From Deltaproteobacteria bacterium (GTDB lineage: Bacteria > Bdellovibrionota_C > UBA2361 > SZUA-149 > JADYYL01), in contig JADYYL010000183.1 in the NCBI GenBank assembly GCA_020853655.1, positions 1 to 11,390 on the forward strand: DNA of 11,390 nt, read 5' to 3'. A program made the position numbers and the translations under genes. The notes below the pieces were generated by a model, which was given only the letters and a program-made list of their open reading frames with translations, was not told the DNA's origin and did no database searches. Shown one piece after another: positions 1-7,578 of this stretch; within the stretch, counting starts at the first letter, position 1; the number at the start of each line of letters is the position of its first letter.

Positions 1-2
1 AC

Positions 3-698
3 ATTGCCGGGTGCATCATCCTCGCGGCGGCACCGTGCACTGCGATGGTTTTCGTGTGGAGCCAGCTCACGGACGGAGATCCAGCCTATACGCTGGTTCA
101 GGTTTCAGTGAATGATCTGATCATGCTCATCTTGTTTGTTCCGATCGTGCAGCTTCTCGTCAGCGGCGCTTCGTCGCTGCATGTTCCGTTCGAAGTGTTG
201 CTCTACTCCGTGACGGTCTTCATCGTGATTCCTCTCGTCCTCGGCTCGATACTGCGGATGGTGCTCGTGGGGAAACACGGCGAGGTGTGGTTTCAGTCTT
301 CGCTACTGCCGAGATTTGCCCCGGTGACCATTGCAGCGCTGCTCGCAACGCTTGTGCTCATCTTCGCATTTCAGGCGGACAACATTACCGGTCGACTCTT
401 CCATGTGCTGCTCATAGCAGTCCCGATCACGCTGCAGGTCTATTTTAACGCATCGCTAACGTATGGCCTGATGCGCGCATTTCGAGTGGAGTATGCCGTC
501 GCGGCGCCGGGTGCGCTCATCGGCGCGTCCAACTTCTTCGAGCTCGCGGTGGCGACGTCAATCGCGCTCTTCGGGCCCGATTCAGGTGCAGCGCTTGCGA
601 CGGTTGTTGGCGTGCTCGTCGAAGTTCCGGTGATGCTCTCCGTGTGTGGCGCATGCAATCGAACGCGGCATTGGTTCCCGGCCCAAGCGAACAATTGA
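3..698 (+). CDS. acr3: Acr3-family arsenite efflux permease, 5'-truncated by the window edge
   Basis: This is the C-terminal 231 residues of an arsenite/H+ antiporter of the ACR3 (BART superfamily) type, which exports As(III) across the inner membrane. The open frame runs in from the left edge with no start, so roughly the first third of the protein (about 115-120 residues) is missing. Two family landmarks are visible. One is the APCTAMVFVW segment (nt 33-62), holding the conserved TM4 cysteine needed for As(III) transport. The other is the NFFELA segment near nt 530, holding the conserved TM9 glutamate. Several hydrophobic helices alternate with short loops, and the C-terminus has the usual VGVLVEVPVML...NRTRHWF ending. 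The stop lies 8 bp before arsC, so the two are co-transcribed. The family call is very secure. Confidence 0.95.
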   Translation: MAGCIILAAAPCTAMVFVWSQLTDGDPAYTLVQVSVNDLIMLILFVPIVQLLVSGASSLHVPFEVLLYSVTVFIVIPLVLGSILRMVLVGKHGEVWFQSSLLPRFAPVTIAALLATLVLIFAFQADNITGRLFHVLLIAVPITLQVYFNASLTYGLMRAFRVEYAVAAPGALIGASNFFELAVATSIALFGPDSGAALATVVGVLVEVPVMLSVCGACNRTRHWFPAQANN

Positions 699-706
699 GG
701 TTTGTT

Positions 707-1114
707 ATGAAAAAGCGAGTGCTCATTTTGTGCACGGCAAACTCGGCGCGAAGCCAGATGGCGGAAGGTCTCCTTCGCGCGGACCGCGGAGATGAATTTG
801 AGGTGGAAAGCGCAGGGACACGAGCGACGTTGGTGCGGCCAGAGGCTATTGCCGTGATGAAGGAGATCGGAATTGATCTGTCCAGCCACCGCTCAAAAGT
901 CGTGGACGAGTTTGCTGATCAACGCTTCGACTACGTGCTCACCGTTTGCGACAACGCAAATGAGAGTTGCCCGATATTTCCAGGGCATGGGGAGCGAATA
1001 CATCGTGGATTTGGCGATCCGGCGGCGACGGAAGGCACCGAAGAGCAGCGGCTCGCGTCGTTTCGAGAGATTCGTGATCAGATTCGGGGCTACCTGAAGA
1101 CTTTCCCCCGATAA
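707..1114 (+). CDS. arsC: Arsenate reductase, thioredoxin-coupled (low-molecular-weight phosphatase fold)
   Basis: This 135-aa cytosolic enzyme reduces arsenate to arsenite, which the upstream Acr3 pump then exports. The N-terminal P-loop CTANSARS (Cys9 to Ser16) fits CX5R of low-molecular-weight tyrosine phosphatases. Cys81 and Cys88 in CDNANESC form the second and third members of the cysteine relay of the Staphylococcus pI258-type ArsC, in which thioredoxin resolves the disulfide. Asp104 in GFGDP is the expected general acid. The length matches the family (about 130-140 aa). The ATG at 707 is chosen because GAGG (697-700), overlapping the acr3 stop, lies six bases upstream and the protein then starts directly at the first beta strand. 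A phosphatase role is the alternative, but the three cysteines and the acr3 neighbour argue for ArsC. Confidence 0.95.
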   Translation: MKKRVLILCTANSARSQMAEGLLRADRGDEFEVESAGTRATLVRPEAIAVMKEIGIDLSSHRSKVVDEFADQRFDYVLTVCDNANESCPIFPGHGERIHRGFGDPAATEGTEEQRLASFREIRDQIRGYLKTFPR

Positions 1115-1730
1115 CACCGACGAGGCGACTATTCGGTTGGTTCGTGTCCTTGCGTCTGCGAGTTGTGTCGAGAGGAGTCTGACAGTCTTTCGCGGTTGAG
1201 AAACTCGAGGACTTGCGGACTGTCGGCATAGATTCTACGAGCGGCTTCCCACTGCAACTCTCGCTCAGAGAGATGAGGAGCTTCGAGCCTCAATTGATTC
1301 CGAAAAAAGTCGACGTGTCGCCGAAGTGAGATGCGCTGTCTGGCGCATGCGCACGGCGCATTCGTCGTCGTTCGTTTTGGTGCCCATCGTCTCACTCAAA
1401 TGTGCAGTCGCACCGCTCGATTCGCTCTTGAAACGGATACCACAAAGCCTCAGTGCTCGGGGAGCCGTCAACGGGCCGAGAGAGTGATCCTTGGGGGTTG
1501 GGTCCGGCACTTGAGGATGGCCCAAGGCGCGAGAATCTCGACCAAAACATCGGTGGTCCTGGCGCCGTAAATCGGGTGTGGTATTCTTCGCAACCGTTCT
1601 CTCTCAATCTTTATGCGAGTCGTCGATCGATTCACTTTCTGCTGATGTGCCCCAACATCCGCGGGAAGTGCTGTGCAGTTTTCATTCGGACACATTCATC
1701 CGCTTTTCTGCGAAAGGTTAGGGTACCGAC
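1115..1730. other. Gene-poor spacer between arsC and the small membrane protein
   Basis: No recognisable protein family, RNA gene or mobile element is seen in these 616 bases on either strand. The only part with some protein-like character is the short reverse frame at 1129-1395, listed separately. No clear intrinsic terminator follows arsC. Confidence 0.6.
1129..1395 (-). CDS. Doubtful small ORF (88 aa, GTG start), possibly a relic
   Basis: I do not recognise this protein. The C-terminal two thirds read like a soluble helical protein (for example LSERELQWEAARRIYADS), ending in a polar tail. The start is weak: GTG at 1395 without a convincing ribosome binding site. An ATG at 1387 in the next frame opens with an equally natural stretch (MGTKTNDDECAVRMRQ), and a one-base shift near 1340 would join it to the helical part. 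So it may be a frameshifted or decayed gene, or chance. It lies 14 bp beyond arsC and points towards it. Third-position GC looks only moderate compared with ctaB, which argues against strong coding selection. Confidence 0.22.
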   Translation of the reverse strand: MRRWAPKRTTTNAPCACARQRISLRRHVDFFRNQLRLEAPHLSERELQWEAARRIYADSPQVLEFLNRERLSDSSRHNSQTQGHEPTE

Positions 1731-2102
1731 ATGACGGTCACTCAGTCGCTGGGGTTCTTCTTCATCGCCGTGATCATGGCGCTGATACTCCTCAACATGG
1801 TGAGCATCGCCGCGTCACTCAAGGGTTCGGCGAGCTCGGAGACGGACGTGTTCGAGCCGAAGTGGCGCCGGAGGTTCTTCCTCACCGCCGTGCCGGCCCT
1901 GCTCAGTAACATCCTGTGCTGGGCGATCGTCGTTTGGATGATCGGCGCTTCGCCAGAGCTCGGGGACAATCGCATCCCCATTCTGATTTTCGCCTTCGCG
2001 GGGATCGGAGTGTTAAGCGTCCCGAGCCTCATCTGGGCTGTCTCGCTCACGATGCGGATGGCCAATGATCTTCGGCGAGAATGGCGAGCGAACATCGTCT
2101 GA
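1731..2102 (+). CDS. Small three-helix integral membrane protein, function unknown
   Basis: This 123-aa protein belongs to no family I recognise. Three hydrophobic segments are clear: residues about 5-28 (starting QSLGFFFIAVIMA), 46-70 (FFLTAVPALLSNILCWAIVV) and 82-108 (IPILIFAFAGIGVLSV). An acidic/basic loop (ETDVFEPKWRRRF) separates the first two, and a basic C-terminus (RMANDLRREWR) is probably cytoplasmic by the positive-inside rule. There are no catalytic motifs. The ATG at 1731 is preceded by AAAGG (1713-1717) and TTAGGG (1719-1723); the latter has better spacing. A strong hairpin lies 24 bp past the stop, so the gene is probably a monocistronic unit. It is 616 bp from arsC, and nothing links it to arsenic resistance beyond proximity. 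Confidence 0.75.
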   Translation: MTVTQSLGFFFIAVIMALILLNMVSIAASLKGSASSETDVFEPKWRRRFFLTAVPALLSNILCWAIVVWMIGASPELGDNRIPILIFAFAGIGVLSVPSLIWAVSLTMRMANDLRREWRANIV

Positions 2103-2788
2103 CGAGGTCGAGCAGAGCGGAGGGCGGGAGGAAGTTGGCTAAACCAACGTCCTCCCAGCCGTTCTCCGTCGGAAGACAGATCGAAGTGAGGTTTTTGGGT
2201 CTTGATGACACGGATTGCCCGAAGTCGTCTTTTTGCCCGTTTTAGGTTTCTGAACAGCACCTTCCCTTACTCCACTGACCGATATGACATCCGACCAGAT
2301 TCCCGAGCCGAACTCACGAATCTGCGGAGAAAGGGTGCTCCGCGCTCGAATCCGATCTTTGTTGCGATAGCGATCGACTCCTGACGGATGCTCGACCAGG
2401 CGTTGCACCGCGGTGAGCGTCCGGCAGAGTTTCTCCCCCAGCACTCATTCTCAGGAATGTTCGAGAAGATCGCTTTCGACGATGACGGAGCAGCTTATTC
2501 TCTCACTTTCGGGAGGCAAGAGATCCGCAACGGCTCGGCGGCGCCGGTGGCGTCTGTGCCGTGAAGCGTTCTGCTCCGCTGAGTGTCCCGTCTATGTCTA
2601 CTCAACCTGGGGCGTCTCATCGCAGTAGGGCTTCTCGTTGTCCTGCGAGGTCATGAAAACACCCCGTGTTGTGGGGGATATCCGCCACATGGAGCGCCTA
2701 TGGTATTGACTCCGGTCGCATTGGACGTGGGGCGCGTTTTCCGCCACCATGCGGCGAAACAAACCGAAAGATCTCATGGAATATTTGC
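2103..2788. other. Gene-poor spacer upstream of ctaA
   Basis: Apart from the hairpin at 2126-2156, I see no gene, RNA or repeat in these 686 bases. The open frames here have no recognisable domains, and their composition reads like non-coding translation. The ctaA promoter should lie in the last 100-150 bases, but I cannot identify a convincing -35/-10 pair. A TTGACT at about 2706 has no good -10 partner. Confidence 0.6.
2126..2156 (+). terminator. Strong hairpin behind the membrane-protein gene, probable terminator without T-tract
   Basis: GGGAGGA (2126-2132) pairs with TCCTCCC (2150-2156) and GTTGG (2134-2138) with CCAAC (2144-2148). One A/G mismatch separates the two stems, and the loop is CTAAA. 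That is 12 base pairs in a 31-base element, 23 bp after the stop codon. No T-run follows on either strand, so it may be a weak or factor-assisted terminator, or an mRNA 3'-end stabiliser. Confidence 0.55.
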
Positions 2789-3727
2789 GTGAACACCGAA
2801 CATTCCGCCTCTCATCAACCGCCATCCCGCGCCATTAAGATTTTGCTCGCGGCGCTTTGCGTGCTGACGCTGATCCTGGTTGGGCTCGGCGCGTATGTCC
2901 GAACCACCGGCGCGGGGCTCTCGTGTCCTGACTGGCCGCTTTGCTACGGAGTGGTCGTCCCGGATTTCTCCATCGCGGGTGTGCCTCAAGAGGTGATTCA
3001 CCGATACATCGCAAGTCTCGTTGGGTTCCTGTGTATCGTGCTCGTCGCTCTGAGTTGGCGTGAACGGGCGGCGCAGCCAAAGCTCGCGAAGTTCTCGATT
3101 GGTCTTCTCGCGCTTGTCATCGTGCAGGGAGTCTTCGGCGGTCTGACGGTCACGCAGAAACTGCATCCTCATATCGTGACGACGCACCTCACGCTCGGAA
3201 CGTTATTCTTTCAACTCATCGCTCTCGCGACGATTCAAGCGATGCTCGCCCATAAGAACCGCCCCCTGATCACCGCGGAGCCGAAGGTGCGAGGATTGCT
3301 ACTTCTGGGAATCGTGACTACCGCTCTGCAGATTATCCTTGGGGGGTATGTCGGCGCGAGTGGAGCATCGCTGGCCTGTCTCGACTTCCCGCTGTGCGGA
3401 GGGGCGCTCGTCCCCGAGAACGCGACTTCTCATCAGCTTGTGCAGATCTCCCACCGTCTGCTTGGATACGTGCTCACCGCAGTCGTCCTCTGGCTGTTTT
3501 TTGCTGTCAGAAAGAGTTCCGAGGGGATCGCCGCTCGCCGCGGCCATTTCGGAGGAATGGTGTTTATGATATTCCTCCAGATCATTATCGGCGTCGGTAA
3601 TATTCACATGAAGATCGCTCCAGCGATGAGCGTGGTCCACCTCGTGCTCGCACAGCTCATCCTCTTCGGGCTGACGTCGGCACAGGGTCAGATCTCTCCA
3701 CGCTGGCAGATTGTCCGGAAGGTATGA
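2789..3727 (+). CDS. ctaA: Heme A synthase (CtaA/COX15 family)
   Basis: This 312-aa inner-membrane enzyme oxidises the C8 methyl of heme O to the formyl group of heme A for aa3-type oxidases. It shows the internal two-fold repeat of the family with about eight membrane helices. The four conserved heme-ligand histidines fall at His71, His133, His222 and His284, with the same spacing in both halves. Each half has the GAYVR..GA.L.C..(W/F)PLC loop: Cys46/Cys52 in the first, Cys197/Cys203 in the second, the first being the pair implicated in catalysis in Bacillus CtaA. The GTG at 2789 is chosen because no ATG lies in frame nearby and the longer readings from a TTG at 2666 give non-family sequence. 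GGA at 2778-2780 is a weak ribosome site. The stop overlaps the ctaB start (ATGA), so the pair is translationally coupled. Confidence 0.95.
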   Translation: MNTEHSASHQPPSRAIKILLAALCVLTLILVGLGAYVRTTGAGLSCPDWPLCYGVVVPDFSIAGVPQEVIHRYIASLVGFLCIVLVALSWRERAAQPKLAKFSIGLLALVIVQGVFGGLTVTQKLHPHIVTTHLTLGTLFFQLIALATIQAMLAHKNRPLITAEPKVRGLLLLGIVTTALQIILGGYVGASGASLACLDFPLCGGALVPENATSHQLVQISHRLLGYVLTAVVLWLFFAVRKSSEGIAARRGHFGGMVFMIFLQIIIGVGNIHMKIAPAMSVVHLVLAQLILFGLTSAQGQISPRWQIVRKV

Positions 3728-4692
3728 GTCGATCTGACAACGTCGCGCGGCAGCTCGTCTCGAACGAGATCCTCTCTCCCTCGCAGGAGAGCGTAGAGCG
3801 CCGTGCCAACGCGGTGCAGATCGGGAAGGACTACCTCAGTCTGACAAAGCCCGGCGTCATCCTCCTTTTGCTCGTCTCCACGTGCTGTCCGATGATCCTC
3901 GCTTCGGCGGGCGGTGCGACGTTTGAAGAGATCGCCCTCGCGCTGATTGCAGGCGCGCTCGTGTCGGGTTCGGCGGCGGCATTCAACTGCATCTGGGATC
4001 ACGATATCGATGCAGTGATGGAACGGACGAAGGATCGGCCCGTCGCCCGCGGACGAATCTCGATTCCAGCAGCGCTGTTCTTCTCCGTCGCGATCGGAAT
4101 GCTCGGACTCGTGATCTTTGCGGTTCGGTTCAACTTCCTCTCGGCGGGCCTCGCGCTGTTTGGACACGTGTTTTACGTCTTCGTCTACACGATGTGGTTG
4201 AAGCGAACGACGCCGCAGAACATTGTCATCGGCGGGGCCGCTGGCGCGGTGCCACCGCTCGTCGGTTGGGCTGCCGTGACCGGCAGCATCGATTTGACCG
4301 CGCTCGCACTCTTCCTCGTCATCTTCCTTTGGACACCCCCGCACTTCTGGGCGCTCGCACTCAACAAGAATGCGGATTATCGAAAGGTCGGCATTCCGAT
4401 GCTGCCCGTTGTGGCAGGCGATCGAGTCACCGTGAACCAGATGTTGGTCTACGCGGCGCTTCTGCTTCCGACGGGCGCGCTGCTCGTTTGGTCACATCCT
4501 GCGCTCGGGATGTTTACCCTCGTCGGAGTCTCTCTGCTCGGCTTTCTCTTTCTTTATAAGGTCGGCAAGCTCTCGGCCGCTCTCGGCACTGGAGAGGAGC
4601 AAACCAAGCGAGCGTGGGAGGTCTTCGGATTCTCGCTCATCTATCTCGCGCTGTATTTCGTCTGCCTCGTGGTCGATTCCGTCATCGTTTAG
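3724..4692 (+). CDS. ctaB: Protoheme IX farnesyltransferase (heme O synthase)
   Basis: This 322-aa UbiA-superfamily prenyltransferase adds a hydroxyethylfarnesyl group from farnesyl diphosphate to protoheme, giving heme O, the substrate of CtaA. The first Asp-rich motif is NX3DX3D (Asn88, Asp92, Asp96) followed by MERTKDRPVARGR. The YxxxLKRxTxxN motif lies at Tyr155-Asn166, and the second Asp site with the family signature WTPPHFWALAL...DYRKVGIPML covers about 203-227. Eight to nine helices are evident. The first 35 residues are a polar, poorly conserved N-terminal extension. Translation starts inside the ctaA stop (ATGA), with GGAAGG immediately upstream. The usual neighbours (ctaC-G or SCO genes) are absent, and the next gene converges from the other strand after only 52 bp, in which I see no strong terminator. 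Confidence 0.97.
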   Translation: MSRSDNVARQLVSNEILSPSQESVERRANAVQIGKDYLSLTKPGVILLLLVSTCCPMILASAGGATFEEIALALIAGALVSGSAAAFNCIWDHDIDAVMERTKDRPVARGRISIPAALFFSVAIGMLGLVIFAVRFNFLSAGLALFGHVFYVFVYTMWLKRTTPQNIVIGGAAGAVPPLVGWAAVTGSIDLTALALFLVIFLWTPPHFWALALNKNADYRKVGIPMLPVVAGDRVTVNQMLVYAALLLPTGALLVWSHPALGMFTLVGVSLLGFLFLYKVGKLSAALGTGEEQTKRAWEVFGFSLIYLALYFVCLVVDSVIV

Positions 4693-4744
4693 CAGACCGT
4701 CCGTTCCCGCCGCGCAAGGCGTTGTCACCTCTCGATCAAGATTT

Positions 4745-6463
4745 CTACACTTGCACGTGACAGCTCGCGCCGAAGTTCAGCGAGAGCTCTGCCACAGGGG
4801 TGCCGTAACCAAACGGACTCGCCTCGAGATAGGGAATGTTATCGATGAAGAGCCGAGCGATGGCGACGCCGGCCAGATACTCGCTCGGTGAGGGCAGATC
4901 CGGGCCGACGGGAGCAACCGAGAGAAATGCGAACCCTCCGCTCTCGTCCTGAAGCTGGCGCAGTTTTGCCAAGTGCGAAAGACGGTCTGCCCACGATTCG
5001 GACTTCGCAATCGGGAGCGTGCAGATAGTTGAAAGGCCGAGCGCATGAGCGCTGCGATGCACTTCAATCCAGTCAGCGTAGCTCCTCCCTCGTCGTTCGC
5101 TCGACCACGCCGATCGAACGAGCAGGTGGGATACTCCGCCGCCGAGGAGGTCGAGCGTGGCGGTCTTGAGACGACGAAGAATCTCCGTGACCGTAAGCCC
5201 AGAGCCGAGGGCAAGGTCGAGAATCTCCTCGGCCGAGAGGAGTGCGAAGCGCATGGGGAATCTCGCCCGAAGATGCTCCAGGAGTCCGGTGAAATACTCG
5301 AGTCCAATATCGGGATGCGAAACGCTCATCAGCGAAACAAGCTGACTGTGCAAGCGCGGGAGCTCGGCAACTCGATCGCCAATCTCTGACCAAGGAACGA
5401 CATACGATGGCAACCGCTGCTCGTCATGCGAATCGATCGTGAGATTCGAACCCTCCGAAAAGGTTATCGCGAGCTCGAAGTTTCTAAACCACGGAGCCCC
5501 CCCGATTTTGGCGAGGTCGTTGCGGCGAATATCGGAGGCCAGCGCGAGTTCCGCGAGGGTTGCGCCTTCCGAGATGAAGAGAGCCTCCGCAACAGAGATG
5601 CGTTCACCCGCGGCGGCTCTCGCGAGGAGAGAGTCGAGCGGCTCCGGGCTTACCACCGTGGAACGGGAGTGCACGCGCAGGGTATAGCGTGGCAAGAGGT
5701 TCTTCGCGTTTGCGCGACGGATGAACTCGTTGGCGCCACCCTCTACGGCGGCGTCGATGACGTATCGCACGTTCTCAACGACGAAGCGGGCCGCGGCATC
5801 TCGATTCGCATTGCGACGTTCGGCCCAGTCGCGCGCGAAGAGCTCTTGGTGGGTCAGTGCGTCTGTGAGTGAAGTTTCGAGTTTCTCGACTGATTCGGGT
5901 GACAGGGAATCCGGTCGATACGCCCATATCGCAAATATCATCGGCGTGCCGGTCTTCTCGAACCAGAGCTGCGTCAGGTCTGTGTAGATCGGAAAATCCT
6001 TTCTGATCATCCAACCGAGATCGCCGATGACGAGCCCGCCGCGCGTCCCGTGAACCATCCCCGGAACGTCTGCCGCGTTCGCGTGCACGACCTCCAGCTT
6101 CTCCGCCAGATCGGGGTAGAAATCGCGAAGCAAGATCTGCAGGAGCAGAGCGCCGGTTCGAGAGCTCTTATCAAGCACCACGCTCTCGAGCTCTTTCAGC
6201 GGAACCTGCGAGATGAGCAATACGCTCTGCATCTGCTCGTGAGAACAGATGCCGTAACGAAGGGCCCGATAGCCCCCGTGCTGCACGAACTCAACGAAGG
6301 GAATGAGTGCGACATCGACGGTGCCGTCGGCAAGCTGCTCGGCGGATTCGAGGGGAGAACATTCGCGGTAGTCAACCCAGTCCAGCTTGGACAGCAGCCG
6401 ATAGCCGCTGCTGTCCAGAAACTGCACGTTGGCGACGCGAACTCTTTTCGGAGAATCGGTCAT
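4745..6463 (-). CDS. mqnA: MqnA-domain protein fused to an MqnC-like radical-SAM-fold domain lacking the cluster cysteines
   Basis: This is a 572-aa fusion. Residues 1 to about 255 match the MqnA family (chorismate dehydratase, first step of futalosine menaquinone synthesis): VDVALIPFVEFV (49-60), MQSVLLISQVPL (78-89), SSRTG (100-104), VIGDLG (145-150) and LWFEKTGTPMIFAIW (166-180). Residues about 275-567 follow MqnC along their length: LLARAAAGERISVAEAL, LEYFTGLL, AEEI...SGLT..EILRRLK, GGG, DWIEVHRSAHALGL, LRQLQDESGGFAF, ARLFIDN and LSLNFGA. The CX3CX2C that binds the 4Fe-4S cluster is replaced by Phe335, Ser339 and Thr342 at the same spacing. The chain ends just after FGA, short of the usual MqnC tail. 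Asp17 stands where MqnA has Asn in FLN. The ATG at 6463 overlaps the upstream stop (ATGA), and GAGGAG (6472-6477) precedes it. The frame is intact; whether either half is catalytic is unknown. Confidence 0.9.
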   Translation of the reverse strand: MTDSPKRVRVANVQFLDSSGYRLLSKLDWVDYRECSPLESAEQLADGTVDVALIPFVEFVQHGGYRALRYGICSHEQMQSVLLISQVPLKELESVVLDKSSRTGALLLQILLRDFYPDLAEKLEVVHANAADVPGMVHGTRGGLVIGDLGWMIRKDFPIYTDLTQLWFEKTGTPMIFAIWAYRPDSLSPESVEKLETSLTDALTHQELFARDWAERRNANRDAAARFVVENVRYVIDAAVEGGANEFIRRANAKNLLPRYTLRVHSRSTVVSPEPLDSLLARAAAGERISVAEALFISEGATLAELALASDIRRNDLAKIGGAPWFRNFELAITFSEGSNLTIDSHDEQRLPSYVVPWSEIGDRVAELPRLHSQLVSLMSVSHPDIGLEYFTGLLEHLRARFPMRFALLSAEEILDLALGSGLTVTEILRRLKTATLDLLGGGVSHLLVRSAWSSERRGRSYADWIEVHRSAHALGLSTICTLPIAKSESWADRLSHLAKLRQLQDESGGFAFLSVAPVGPDLPSPSEYLAGVAIARLFIDNIPYLEASPFGYGTPVAELSLNFGASCHVQV

Positions 6464-7557
6464 GTCGCCCGCTCCTCGCCGAACTGAGTCGCCGTGTGAA
6501 CCGTCAGCATTGGGAAGCCGAGTGTTTTTAACTCGGACAGTCGAACGACGCCGAGCGACTCTGATGTCTCAAGGTTGAGCGCCGCATAGCCGAGGTCGCG
6601 GATACCGAGTGTTGACGCGACGAGAGCCAAGTTCCTGCCGACAAGGCCGACCGGGGCGCGGATGCTCGTTCTCTCGCCGAGGATCAAGCGGGCGAGCATC
6701 AGGATACGGAAGAGCGGAGTGGCAAGCGCCTGGTCGGTCGTCGGGTGGTACTGGCGCAGCGCTGAGCGATACCAGGGAAACCACGCGGCCAGCTTACCAG
6801 TTCCGCCGATGCGCTCACGTGCGTCGAGCAGTTCGAGGACGAATCGCTCCTCGTATGCTTGCGAGAAACTCTCAGTGTCGAGGTCCCGTGCCGCGGGATC
6901 GTGAATCGCAGATTCGACGAGCTCTGAGACGTCATGCCCGAGTGCACAATGAAAACCACGGAGCGCGGCGAACTCATGGAGTTCCACATTCGTCCCACCA
7001 TCGATCGCCTGCACACCGTAGCTCTTGAACTGGCGTAGAATCGACGCGAGTACTTCGGGAGTTCCGTCGGCCGATTGTGCGTCGCGCAAGGTCGCCAAAT
7101 CGCTCGACGTCGGGCCGATCGGCGTGACCGGCAGATCGCCTCCTCGCACCGAGACGACGGTGGCAATGACGTCGAGGAGCATATCGAGTCGAAAGTTTCC
7201 GCTCCATCGATCGATTGCGAAGAAGAAGTTGGGAATCTCGGCGGAGGCGCTCGCGGCCTCGCACGCCTTGACGGCCCGGCTCGACGCGGCAGCAGCCCCA
7301 GAACGTTCAATCCATTCCGCAAGCGGCAAGTAGATCAACGGTCGAACTGTCACAGTCGAGGTCGAGGTGGTGCGGGTCGAGGCAAATCGGAAGAGCAGGG
7401 AGAGCGGTGCTCGCGGAAGCGCCGTCGCCTCTCGAATCGTCAGCGCTTCTTTGGAGCTTAACCTGGTCCAGACCTCGCCGAGGCCGAATCTCGAACTCGC
7501 GCTCTCAAGGAACGATGAAGTGCCCTTATCGCGGGGAGGCGAATCGGGTTCTTCCAT
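6460..7557 (-). CDS. Divergent MqnC/MqnE-like protein without radical-SAM cysteines
   Basis: This 365-aa soluble protein is recognisable only through scattered landmarks of the MqnC/MqnE radical-SAM group. These are an N-terminal GEVWTRLSSKEAL (27-39), LRQFKSYGVQAIDGGTNVEL (174-193) corresponding to the family's LxxLKxAGLDSLPGGGAEIL, DARERIGGTGKLAAWFPW (245-262) corresponding to LRELQDETGGFxxFIPW, and RILMLARLILGE with GRNLALVASTLGIRDLG (284-323) matching the last barrel elements. Its only cysteines are Cys99 and Cys204, so it cannot bind the usual cluster; LAEWIERS sits about where the motif would be. Start: ATG at 7557 with GAGAAG eight bases upstream; a GTG at 7566 has no properly spaced site. 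It begins 21 bp after the ubiX stop and overlaps the next gene, so it is likely a partner of the fusion protein. It could instead be an unrelated barrel; the homology is weak. Confidence 0.8.
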   Translation of the reverse strand: MEEPDSPPRDKGTSSFLESASSRFGLGEVWTRLSSKEALTIREATALPRAPLSLLFRFASTRTTSTSTVTVRPLIYLPLAEWIERSGAAAASSRAVKACEAASASAEIPNFFFAIDRWSGNFRLDMLLDVIATVVSVRGGDLPVTPIGPTSSDLATLRDAQSADGTPEVLASILRQFKSYGVQAIDGGTNVELHEFAALRGFHCALGHDVSELVESAIHDPAARDLDTESFSQAYEERFVLELLDARERIGGTGKLAAWFPWYRSALRQYHPTTDQALATPLFRILMLARLILGERTSIRAPVGLVGRNLALVASTLGIRDLGYAALNLETSESLGVVRLSELKTLGFPMLTVHTATQFGEERAT

Positions 7558-7578
7558 ACGCCACACTTCTCGCGAGAG

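Noticed and set aside
1742..2260. A 172-codon reverse frame across the small membrane protein.
   Set aside because: The opposite strand has three clean membrane helices and a well-placed start; the reverse reading is Arg-rich with no recognisable structure.
2651..2672. CCCC...GGGG stem near 2659-2674, considered as a terminator or riboswitch part upstream of ctaA.
   Set aside because: Only four pairs, with no T-run and no conserved riboswitch core around it.
2776..2838. A 20-codon frame (MEYLREHRTF...) overlapping the ctaA start, considered as a leader peptide.
   Set aside because: It has no ribosome site better than that of ctaA, no regulatory codon run and no attenuator-like hairpins nearby.
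4693..4744. Search for a bidirectional terminator between convergent ctaB and the MqnA fusion gene.
   Set aside because: Only a CGCC/GGCG four-pair stem is present, with no T-tract; too weak to call.
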